The position numbers and the translations under genes were made by a program. The notes under the pieces are model-generated. The model had not been told where the DNA came from, did no database searches, and saw nothing but the letters and a program-made list of their open reading frames with translations. From Limonium bicolor (lineage: Eukaryota; Streptophyta; Magnoliopsida; Caryophyllales; Plumbaginaceae), in NCBI GenBank assembly GCA_023374045.1, contig CM041780.1, positions 165,655,074 to 165,719,073 on the forward strand: a DNA stretch of 64,000 nucleotides. The letters run 5' to 3'. Positions 10,223 through 21,009 of the stretch are shown piece by piece (position 1 is the stretch's first letter; each line of letters opens with the position of its first letter).

Positions 10223-13096
10223 TTAAAATAGGTCATTTTATTAAAAACAAATTTTATTTATTAAAAATTATATCATATGCTCGTAAACTACATAATGTAC
10301 TAAAAACTTTATAATATACTTATAAACAATATAGTATAGTATTTCAAAATCTAGAGGTATTTCACCTGAGCCACATGAATGAGAGTCAATTGAGGAATTT
10401 GTTGCGGGGAGAAACAAATTCACTCTTAACTCTAGGTGTGGCTAGCTTTGGAGTTCCTAAAGTAATAGAAAGGAAGCTTGGATCTTTGGCCCGACACTCG
10501 TAATGCCTAATTAATTACTCGACTTGGTGATCAGTTTAAGTACTTGATCCATACGGCTCTTTCAGGCTTTCCATTTCAAGTTAAGGTTGGACATTACAAT
10601 CCACTCATAGCAAAGATGATAACAACCCACTCATATTATAAATGACAGCAAAAATTCACCTTTGATTTTAAATGTATAAGGTTGCTAGTTTTGATGAGAG
10701 ATATCAGGTACGAGATTTCAGGCGGCTCCATTCAGTACATATGTTAAGCCTTTTACCATTGAAAAATGTGTCTTTTGACCACATAAGTGAGAAAAAGGAA
10801 AGAGAGGGCTGTTGGGGAAATTCAACGTGTGTCTATGGCTTAGATGTGTTTGTGCCTTTGTCGTTTGTTGGTCTTTGAATGGATAACGTGAGAGCTTTTC
10901 ATATTATCCATACATTTGATATTGGACTTTTCTTCAACATTTGCGAGTCATCTCGTATAGTGTACTACACTCAGCATTATACTGAGAAGGAAACCTTTGT
11001 GTACGAACTCACATTGGTTCACCATGAAGCTCACATATTTTATATTTAGGCATGTTGTAGTTGGTTAAGAGTGTTTTGAACGATATCAAGAGGTTTTGGT
11101 GCAACATTTTTTGGTTTCCTAATCTTCTTTCTTTTCTTGAAAGAAATTCAAGCTTTGATTCAAGGTAGGAGAATAGTGGTTTTTAAAATGAGATGCTTGG
11201 ATGTGAGTATAAGAGTTTGATAGCAAGGAATAAAGCTTTTGCTTGATTAAACAAATGGTCGGTTGTTGATGTGTCTATGCTAACATTAAAACTAGTATCC
11301 GTATAATATGAAGTCGTTTTAATTGAAGTAACTATAGGGTGTCGAGATACATAACTACTAAGTTGTAGATGTTGATTTTGTTTTTTGTTGATAATTTGTG
11401 AGAAAAACCAACCACCCTTGTGATAAAAAATAAAAAAAATTCATGATATGGGGAAAAATCCTCACCTTTCTTCCCCGGATATATAAGCTCGTCTTGGGTA
11501 ATAAATTTGTGAGGCAATCAATCATGATTTTAGTTATGCATCACATTTTATCTTAGCTTATACAATAATGCATTCATTTCATAGAATACCAGATTTTCCA
11601 GTTTGGTTATAAAAATATGATGTTTAATAAAGAATGTACCTACTCCTACTAGACAGCTAATCCAGGTTCACATATGCACACAAGACCAGCTACTAATTAA
11701 CAGATAAGGGTGCAGAAACACCTACAAATTAAGGGACAAGATATCTTCGTGGGGATTGCAACTTGATGTGTAGTTCTGTCTGATTGTTAATATCAAAAGC
11801 CTGTCTGTTAGTATTTTCTTCACACACTTATTATATATATATATACACGGTCACTCATGTTAGTTGAAGTTGCACATGTGAAAATGTTCAATATAAGAAC
11901 AAGTTAAAAAATCACAAGTCTGTCTTTGCACTACTCTAGTTATAGCGAGTGGTCCCCTGACCAAGCCCAGCTGTTACGAAGAGTCGTATATTTTGGATCG
12001 GAATAGTACTAGTTTTTCGTATATTTAGATAGGAATAGTAGATCTCACCAAAAAATATGAATCAAGCAATAATTCAGAACTCTCAATCTAAGATATGGTT
12101 TTTCTATTATCCCATATTGACCAATGATAGACAGATAGACCTTTAAATGCATTTCTTGATGATGCGCTCTCTAAGGGACTGTTAATTAATTTTGCGGATC
12201 ACAATGAGAAGCCTATGTGAATGTGATATTATTATCTTTTAGTCAATACAAAAGAGCTATTATTCGTGAATAGGGGGACAAATTAGAATCAAATTGGCCT
12301 ATATTAATCCAGTTTCTATCTTAATACGAGATAATAGGGAAATGATAAGTAAACAGATGTATATTGTTGTTATGACCAAACTAAATCTTAAGAAATTGTT
12401 AGTTGAGACCTATAATCGTATTAGTATATTCAGGCATTTGTTTATTTGTCCTTTGAACCGGGACCTTATATTGTACGTTTCTAATTTGTATTAGGTTCTT
12501 ATTTTTCTATAATTAGATAACGGTTCTAATTAGAACCGGCCCTCTCTTTTCCGGTATATGTAGTCTATTCTTTCTTCTTCCTAGGATTTAGTCATTCTTC
12601 TCCTACAGAAACATCACAGATTGTAATCACAATGATAGATGGGATCTGATATTAAACATCCATTTAGTTAACAATCTCATCAAATACCATATTCTATCCA
12701 CAACTAATCTTTATAATCAAGGACTAATTACTGATGATTACTGAAGTTCTCAATTTGTGTACTTTCACATTGAAGCGTGCTAAGGAGGTGGAGTTGCAAA
12801 GTCAAGAGACAATACTTGTTGCGCGATCGAACTAACAAAACTATTCTTCTTAATTGTTAGTTCACAAAAGTCCAACTGAGATTTGACTAGTTGTGGAGAA
12901 CTATCCAAGTCCAATTCAGTTAAACAAAATTCATACATTGAAAACCTATTCCTGTTAATTAATTGGTTTTCAAATCACTAAAATTAAAACCCGACGGCTC
13001 ACTAAATCAAAATCAATTCAATTAGCTAATATCTAATTAGGTTTAGAGGGTTTAATGCATATCGTAATAGAAGAAGGCAAACTCAATAATTAACAG
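10223..13096. other. Intergenic, no supported gene
   Basis: AT-rich sequence with only short open frames (for example 10672-10878 and 12294-12494) that look like chance. A short (TA)n tract lies near 11830-11846. I see no repeats with clear ends and no exon series. Confidence 0.4.
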
Positions 13097-13124
13097 TCTA
13101 GTGTTAACTACCGCAGTCTCATGG

Positions 13125-14827
13125 AGTAGAATGGCCAGGCCTAAAGATGTTGGTGGCCTTGGCTTTACTGATCTACAGTTGAAGAATCTTGCATTCTTGG
13201 CCAAGTGGAGATATAAATTTACGTAGAAAAACAATCTCTCTGGAAAAGAGTTGTGCAGTCAATATATAGCATGCGGAATGGTACCATACTGGTGAACTTT
13301 AGGAAAACTTAACAGTGAGAGTAAACGAAATTTGGTACTCGATTCATCAGGCCACGATGTAGTATAGTCCACTTCAGTCCCTCTTAGAGTCAAAAGTTAA
13401 AATCTCTTTGGGGAGTGGGCATGATGTACTTTTTTGGTATGACAAATGGAGCCATGCGGGTGTTCTTAAGTCTTCCTTTCCCCGGCTGTTTCAGTTGAGC
13501 TCCCAGCAAGATGACAGTGAGTAGGGGACGGAAGGTCCTGAGTTCGAATCCTCTTACCACCCACTTGGTGGGGGAAATGAGTTTATTCTCTTATTACTCA
13601 TTCTGGGGGAGTGGAGGAATGGAGTTTTCTCTCCAATTACCCAACCTGGTGAAGGAATGAAGTGTCGTGAAGGACGGTGGTGGGGGGAAAGGAGTTTACT
13701 CTCCGATTACTCCAGCCGCCATATCGTCAGAGATGCAAGGGAAAGGTTGTAAGAAAGAGGTCAATGAAGGTGCGTCGTGAAGGACGGTGGTAAGGGAAAG
13801 GAGTTTACTCTCCGATTACCCAGCCTGGAAGAGGAATGGAGTGACGTGTAGGACGGTCCCAAGACGAGCATGTCCGCCATATCGTCAGAGATGCAAGGGA
13901 AAGGTTGTAAGAAGAGGTCAAGGAAGGTCCCTAGAACAAGATCTCTAGGCTTTAGTAAGATGTTCCGTGTAATGTCTGTGTAAGGTAGGATTAGAAAGGT
14001 ATGTAAGAGTTGAGTAGAGTCGGTGTTGTTTTGATTTGCCCTTGTGGCACCCTAGGTCATGTGCCTATAATTATCGAAAAAAAGATGACACAGTGGCGCC
14101 AATGGGTATATGGGAGTCAGATGGTAGTTGGCAGTGGCACCTAGTGTGAAGACGTGGTTTGTTCCAGTATGAGTTGGAGTTGGTCAACCAGTTATATGTT
14201 TCTTTGTCGCCAATTCCAGTGTGCCAACATGGTCAGGACTCAGTATCATGGGTTCATGTTGGTAGGAAATCAATTTCTAGTGATATTGCTTCTTCCCTTT
14301 CGGATGTGCTAGATGCGCAAGGGAGTTTGGAGGAAGTTGATCTTCGTCCGTTATGGAAGGGTTTATGTGAGCCCCGAGTGGAGGTGACGTTATGGTTTGC
14401 TATTATTAGGCGGTTGTTGACCAGAGATATACTGTTTGAGCAGGATATCATTCCCCTTGGTGGTAGCTCGTGCCCTTGGTGTAACAGGATAATGGAGAAG
14501 ATTGAGCATATGCTGTTTCAGTGTCCAAAAATTTCTCAGGTTTGGGAGATTATATTGCGGTGGTGGGATGTGTCGTTCGCGTTCTAGGATAGTATAGCGG
14601 ATATATATGTGGACTGGTTCTCAGTTCATCTTGCTGCTAAGCCTCGTCGTGTGTGGAAGTCTACTTTTTGTTATGGGGTGTACTACCTTTGGTTGCAGCG
14701 GAATAATGTGGTTTTTCGAGGGGAAGGTTGCGAGATTGACCGTGTGGCTATTCAGGTAAAGCTTGGCGTGTGGAGGTGGACGAAGTCATGGTGGAAGGAT
14801 CTTCCTCTCCCGTGTAATGCATTTTAG
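13125..14827 (+). pseudogene. LINE ORF2 C-terminal remnant (RT end and zf-RVT)
   Basis: The N-terminal piece reads ARPKDVGGLGFTDLQLKN, the conserved stretch just after the RT core. After the SINE-like insertion the frame continues on the far side (DD before, TVAPMG after). It then has the zinc-binding region: WFAIIRRLLTRDILF, SCPWCNRIMEKIEHMLFQC (Cys-x2-Cys, then His and Cys), and a Trp-rich tail (YYLWLQRNNVVF). Stops occur near 13225, 14149 and 14587. No RNase H domain follows. Non-functional. Confidence 0.85.
13517..14081 (+). mobile_element. SINE-like insertion with internal repeats, inside the LINE
   Basis: AAGATGACA flanks both sides (13508-13516 and 14082-14090) and the right end has an A-run (ATCGAAAAAAAG). 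Near the left end GAGTTCGAATCC resembles a pol III B box, so a tRNA-derived, 5'-shortened head is likely. The body contains two internal repeats: a GTGAAGGACGGTGG...GGAGTTTACTCTCCGATTAC unit (three copies) and a CGCCATATCGTCAGAGATGC unit (13721 and 13872). Its 565-bp length is long for a SINE because of these duplications. Confidence 0.7.
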
Positions 14828-15120
14828 GAATTTCTTCCTTGAAGGATTACTTATAGGCGTTAGCGTAGGTGTTGTAACATTGTTGAGTCTCTTTTGCGTT
14901 GGTTTGGTTGCTTCTATTTCTCTATTGATAGATTGATCTTTAGGTTTGTATTTTGATGTGGCGGGTACTCTTTTTCCCCTTTGAGTTTTTGTCCTATTGG
15001 GTTTTGCTTGGAGGGGTTTTAATGAGGCCCATCTTTGCCCATCATCCTGGTTGTCCAGGTTCATTTTAATATAAAGGCTTTGAGCCCTAATTATAAAAAA
15101 AACAATCTAGTGTTAACTAC

Positions 15121-15699
15121 TTCAATTATAATAGAGACCAAGGAGGCATCCCATTTAATGGAGTTCACGGTTTTTCAAGAGAAGAAATCAATGAAGTTGA
15201 GAATGAAATGTGGTACAAGGTTTTCCATGATGGACTTAACAAATGAAGTAAGGCATAAATGAAGGAGGCTTCTTAAGGGGGTTGAGATACAAGGAATAGA
15301 GATAGAGGGTGGTTGGGAATAAGAAATTTTAGAGATTATCTATTTTAGATTTAATTTTTTGAGTTTTTAAGTTTTATGTTAGAATTCCATATATGTTATT
15401 AGATTGGGTTACACAAAGATGTTGTGAATTTTTTTTCTTTTTAATGGTTAGTTAATCATTTTTTTAAACTAAAGTACATTTAGATAGTTACATACATCAA
15501 CACGAAGAAATCTTCCAACCTGCCTAAAAACGTGGACCTTAAAGGGACCCAACTGAAATCCAAGGGCATTAACCTACAACAACCGAGCAAGTTCCAAGCA
15601 TCGAGATAACAGTGGAAGTAAAAGTCTAAATTTGGGCAATAATTAGAACAAACCAAGTAGACAATTATTAAGAATAAAATAGGAAAACGACCGATGGAA
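15121..15699. other. Intergenic, no supported gene
   Basis: Short AT-rich sequence between two LINE remnants. A 75-codon plus frame at 15035-15262 overlaps the LINE tail and resembles nothing. No repeat ends seen. Confidence 0.4.
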
Positions 15700-17312
15700 A
15701 CCCCGGGAAATGACCAAATTCAATGACGATGCACATCGATGGGGGAGAGAGCTACCAGGGAATGCCAATCCCGGTAGCCTAAGCCCATGCACGTCATTTC
15801 TCCAAGCAACCCCCTTGGTGAGTCCAGTGTTACCTTGTCAAATTAGGGGATGCCTCTTGGTTCGGTTCCTGCATCTTGACCAGATGGACAATCAATTGGG
15901 GTTCGTTCGGGGGTGAGCCAGCTTTATCCTTCTTTCCCCTCCTCGTTTGTGGGCCGGTTCTATGGGAATATCCCTCTTCGGAACCCCCTCTCCTAAATGC
16001 TCGGTCTATGCGCCTTTTCTACCCTGGGGAACCTTGGGGGATAATATCACTATTAAGGTGAGGCAGAACTAAGCTTACGCGGGATTTGGAAGGGCTTACA
16101 AGGTTGTTGACGACTCTACCCTCTACTTACCATCTCTCACCGTTGGTGAAACCAACCCACAAATGATTTTTCCAGAATTCATAATCCACATCATACGAGC
16201 CTTTCCTGCCAAGTCAATGATTTGACACCCTCATCCAGGGTCCATATGGGTACACTCCCGCAGGGCAATCCGAGTTATCTTCGTAATCTTTGGTGGTGGG
16301 TAAGAAGCCCGCATTGAAGGTAGATAGTAGGCATCTTCCTATAAGTCACCCGCAAGGCGAGCTCAACCCCTTCGATTGAGACTTTAACAGAACGAAGCAA
16401 AGGTCAAAGGATGTCAACTCTAGCTCTAAATCAAAGGAAGTCCCCTCCCACACTGTCTTCATCAACCCCAAACTTCAGAAACTCTCAAACCTTGATGCAA
16501 TTCTTACTGCAAAGGCTATATGCATCAAAAAGAAGGGAAACATCATGGATCTGCACCCATATTGGAATACCATTAAAGCTATGCTCCTTTGAAGCCTTCG
16601 CCCCATCAATGTGTTGAAACACAAGCAGGGCCCTATCGAAGGTCCATGGTCCTTGAGCAAATACAACTTGGATCGAGCCTTGGTTCTCAAATTCGAAGGT
16701 ATACAGATTTGCTCTTGCAATTTTGACTCTTAACTTACCATTCAGCTGTCAAACCCGATCTAAGGTTGATTCCAGGGTGCGAGCCTCCATGATCTTCGAC
16801 CAGAATAGTTTCCCCGGAAGGCTACATTCCACCAAAATGACTTTGTCGGTGTTGACAAGGTCGTCAGCCTGAATCATGACATGTTCCTCGCTCTTCAGGG
16901 AGAGCTCCGTGCATTTGGAAGCCACGACCTTCACTGATTGCGCAGCCTTTGGATCCATGGGTTGAAGGTGAGACTTTAACGGAATTGCTTGTATATCCTG
17001 ATGCCGGACTCTAGTGGCTGGAGCTGCGGGAACATGAGTAAAATCCTTGTCGTCGGGAAGAGAGTCAAGAGGAGCAGGGAGCAGAGCAAGCGGAAGAAGA
17101 ACTCGAGCAAACGAAGCACCGAGAGAAGGGAGTTGACTTCCCCGGAGACATACTAGATGAAATGCCATGGGCAGCAAACGACACTGAAATTCCGACGGTA
17201 GGAAGTAAGAAACAGGATGCAGAGACATCAGAATTGCGATGATAAGCGGCAGAGCAAGGGCGGTCCAACCTGAAGACGGAAGTAACCCAGGACGCGTGAG
17301 GCACGTTCTCAC
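15700..17312 (-). pseudogene. Decayed LINE ORF1 (DUF4283 type) and start of ORF2
   Basis: From about 16957 on the minus strand the frame reads MDPKAAQSVKVV, then LPGKLFWSKIMEARTLES. With one frame change it continues to the DUF4283 core FEFENQGSIQVVFAQGPWT and GIPIWVQIHDVSLL near 16560-16700. The order and motifs match the nucleic-acid-binding ORF1 of plant L1-type LINEs. Between 15700 and 16470 the sequence has lost its frame; a stretch near 15790 may be the start of the ORF2 endonuclease domain. The 3' half of the LINE is missing, which is unusual since LINEs normally lose the 5' part. Upstream, 16958-17312 is probably 5' UTR. Confidence 0.75.
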
Positions 17313-19298
17313 CCTCCTTCCATTTTTTCTCCCTCTCCCTTTGATGTTTTTAATTAGTTAGTAGTTAAATATAAGGAAAATAGGGGCATCTATTAAGTAG
17401 TGTTAACTTGGGGTGCCTTCCATGGACTTTTTAAATATTTAGTGAACGAGTTGAATCTCAATGAATGTATTACAATCATAGCATGACTAACGTTATTTCA
17501 ACCTCAACCTCAATTTGACTACTGATGATCTAGGTTAGAAAACTCAAGGTAAAATGAGCACACAAGAATTTGATCCAATGAACAACCATTTCTTAAAAAT
17601 TTCAACCTAAGATTGTCAAGATCCAGCTCATAGACAACTATACTTGATCCGTATTTTTCACTCTGATCTTTTAAACTCGCTCATACCTCTTTTATAGCAT
17701 TAGCCATTCTTGTAGGCATTAGCTATTAATCTCTTACTAATGGGATGAAACGAATCTGAAAAGTCATTTATTCACGGAAGCTTAGCTACCTACAACGACA
17801 ACCTAGAATAATGTAATACTCCGTAGTAATGACGTCGTAAAAAGGGTTCACGGGTGTTTGTCTTCATGTGCACGAGGGTTGGAGACTTGGAGTACACACA
17901 CTAGCTGGAGGAAGCTGTCAAATTGACTCCTTTCACGATCTGATTCCGTCTCCGTTGAAGACACCGCTTTCATTTCCAAATACTTTTTGTTCTTTTCCTC
18001 TACCCGCGGGGGTACCACATCCAACTTTGATTCTTTCCTTTCCTATCGTCATGCATAACTATCATACTATTATTTAGAAGAATCCATAATTCCATATATA
18101 TGTAAATACATTTAATTTATTTTTAACTTGTGGGCGATGAGACGAATAGAGGAAACGTTAAAGAAGAAACTAGAGTGTTTTTAGCATGTGAAATATCTAC
18201 TTATATATTGTTGGAACATGAAATATCTACATATGTCTATTGTTAAACCCAAAATATCTACATATGTAATAGTAGTACTATATTTATACTCTTTACAATT
18301 TTACGGTTGATGAATGGAATAGAGGGCAACGTCAAAGATAGAGCTATAGTTAAGCCAGATGGTGGAGGGTGCAGGGTGCACGCACAAATCATTGTGCAGC
18401 ATCCGTGGTTAACTTTATGTAACAGCTGATAGGTGACGGTAAAATATATACAAATTTTAAATGGTTGGAATTTTTGAAATATATATTCAAAATTAGCATC
18501 ACATCTTAATTCGAACTCTTTAAAACAAAATTAATCATGGATATATCTTGACAAGTCTTTATTATAAGATTTAAAAATATTAAATAATAATAATAAACCA
18601 CAAAAGAATAATAACACATCATAAAACAACAATGATCCATTATTAATTCTGAATTTTGTTATCTAATTCATCATTTGTTAATTAATGAATCATAATAAAA
18701 AATTCATAAATCATAATATTAATCTTAATGATACATATAGTTTAGTTTAGTGTGTCATCATAAATATATAAAAATAAAAATACAACACAAACAATAATTG
18801 GTACATAAGAAAAATACATGATTCACCATATAAAGTTTAAAATATATCTCAAAATAATAATAATTTTTTATCGGTTCTGAAGTTTATTTTTTAATTCACC
18901 ATTTACTAGTTAATAAATCATGATATCAATAAAAATTAAACATAATATCAAAATTAAGTAACCATATTATCATCATAAATATATAAAACAATTCAAAAGT
19001 TTCAAAATATATCAATTGTTTTAAAAAATTTGAATTTAGTATAATATTTTTCTCATTTTAAACTTATAATCTAATTTGCGTGATTAAGCCGGTCAAATAG
19101 GAGGTCTCGCGTATATATTTGAATTTCACTCTACTACCTACAAACAATTATAGTTATTTTTTACTAAATATTTACGGTAATACAGTTTATATACATTCAT
19201 ACAGTCTTATAGAATAACTTTTAAAGACTAAATTAAATGTATGTAGACATAGATTAGTAGGCAAGAAATTACTAACATTTTTTTTTGGAAAATTACTA
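17313..19298. other. AT-rich intergenic sequence
   Basis: No gene is supported. Similar short segments (GAAACGTTAAAGAAGA and AGGGCAACGTCAAAGA) recur near 18155 and 18325 and again at about 19975, suggesting an old dispersed duplication. The 18430-19300 part is extremely AT-rich. Confidence 0.4.
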
Positions 19299-19926
19299 CT
19301 ACTTCCGTCCCATTTTCATCTTCTTGTTTGTTTTTCGGCACGTTTTTACTTTAATATTAAATATATAAAAAAAATTTTATAAAACAAAATTCTACAATAG
19401 TTTTTATATAAGGATTTCATTACAATAATTAGATTTAGGGAAAATTCACGAGATACCCCTGTTTTCTTTCGTAATTCACAATATACCCCTGTGGTTTTAG
19501 TAATTCAACTTTAAACATGCTTATATATTGTCCAAAATTGATGAAACTTTACATGGACGATACTAAAGTGTTATATTTTAGTCCAATATCAAATTTGAAG
19601 TTTTTTAAGCTCACATGTGACCTGTGGGACCCAATGAAAAGTCACATGTTCATTGGGTCCCACGGGTTTCAAATTTGATATTGACCAAAAAATATAACAC
19701 TTTAGCATCGTCCATATAAAGTTTCATCAATTTTGGACAACATTTAAGCATGTTTAAAGTTGAATTATGAAAATCACAGGGGTATATTGTGAATTACGAA
19801 AGAAAACAGATGTATGTCGTGAATTTTCCTTAGATTTATAAAATTATGTTATCTTACATGTTAAATATTAAAGTCAAACAACATATTCAAATAATAAAGG
19901 GAATGTGAATTAGGGATCGGAGGGAG
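19299..19926. mobile_element. Stowaway-type MITE split by a nested MITE
   Basis: The ends CTACTTCCGTCCC and (inverse) CTCCCTCCGATCCC are flanked by TA at 19297-19298 and 19927-19928. Removing the nested element and its 9-bp duplication leaves about 227 bp, close to the other Stowaway elements here. The terminal repeats are diverged, so it is older than its guest. Confidence 0.75.
19438..19829. mobile_element. Mutator-like foldback MITE with 9-bp target duplication
   Basis: The 392-bp element begins GGGAAAATTCACGAGATAC and ends with the near inverse GTCGTGAATTTTCC. The two arms, each about 180 bp, pair along most of their length, meeting near 19630. TTAGATTTA occurs exactly on both sides (19429-19437 and 19830-19838); a 9-bp duplication is the hallmark of Mutator-like elements. 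No coding sequence. The same terminal motif recurs in the larger foldback element ending at 42815. Confidence 0.93.
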
Positions 19927-19928
19927 TA

Positions 19929-20969
19929 ACTTTTATTTCCCTCGTATATGACAGGTGTAATTGGGGAAACGTTAAACAAGAGAGCTGTATTAAAGACTGC
20001 GAAAGATGAGGGACCCGCGGACAGCAAGTTGAGGGGCTTGAGGCCGTTGCATTGCTTCAATTCAATTAATTTTCCGCTTTCCCAAAAAAAAAAGTACTAA
20101 GAATTAATCGAAAGCTCTAATGTTGTGTAGCATAGAAAGTTCATATATAGGTCTTTCTCAAAAAAAAGTTCATATATAGTGGGGCCTGTCAGTACTAAAG
20201 ATGGGCTAGCTCATTCAATTTGGTATATGGTATGGGCCTTCGGGGCCTTTAAATTAGTGACTGCGGGATATCATGAGTGTGAGTAAATATGGATGTATGT
20301 CTGTAGGTGTAGATTGCTAATTTGGAAATAAATTTCATTTACTTCTTCTTGCTTAATATGTCATCGCATGAAGCAACCGGAAAACATAAATGTATGGACT
20401 CACTACTAATAATGCAAATGAAATGCACCGCACATGAAACAATTATTGTACATCATTTTTTACGTACGAACGTACTCCGGTACTCCCTTCCCTTGCAATC
20501 ACAGCTCTCACCTAACAACACCAAGTTAAGCTCAGGAGCAGTTTGACGTACATACTGAATTTGTTAATTTTATTGCTGACCGCGATTGACCTAGTGGTTA
20601 CAGCTAGCAAAGTACTGCGTTAGAGTTCAGGTGTGTGCCAGCTGCTGCTAGCTTACCCTATTTTCATGTCATTTTCTGCTGTCGACTATAGACATTAGGT
20701 TAGGCCAGAACTTGTTCATTGTCACTTTAATAAAAGGACATGCTAGCTGCACTTGATGTGATTGCGGATTTTATATTGCCTAGTTTTTTGCTCATGTCCA
20801 AGTTCATATACCACTGCTCTGCGTGGCTTGCTGAAATTAATCATTGCATGCCTATGCCTGTAGTGTTGTTGTTAATTAGTTTGGTGGTACTGGTATTTGA
20901 CTTCTGCAAGTTAAGAGTGACCATATCATTTGTTGCAGCCAGAAGCAGCCCGCCGCTCTATGTGCGGCG
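19929..20969. other. Intergenic sequence with a possible SINE remnant
   Basis: A direct duplication of AAAGTTCATATATAG occurs at about 20137 and 20166. Between 20575 and 20735, GATTGACCTAGTGGTTACAG resembles a pol III A box and GTTAGAGTTCAGGTGTG a weak B box, so a diverged tRNA-derived SINE is possible. No gene is supported. Confidence 0.35.
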
Positions 20970-21009
20970 ATATATGATCTTTTCTTTTTTGAATAAAAGA
21001 GGTGATATA

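Larger units (their letters stand above)
13112..15105 (+). mobile_element. 5'-truncated LINE (L1 type) with target duplication
   Basis: The body is bracketed by TCTAGTGTTAACTAC at 13097-13111 and 15106-15120, a perfect 15-bp duplication, and ends in an A-rich tail (TTATAAAAAAAACAA). It holds the C-terminal part of ORF2: reverse-transcriptase thumb region, then zinc-binding domain. A 565-bp insertion at 13517-14081 splits it. The 5' truncation is normal for LINEs. Confidence 0.9.
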
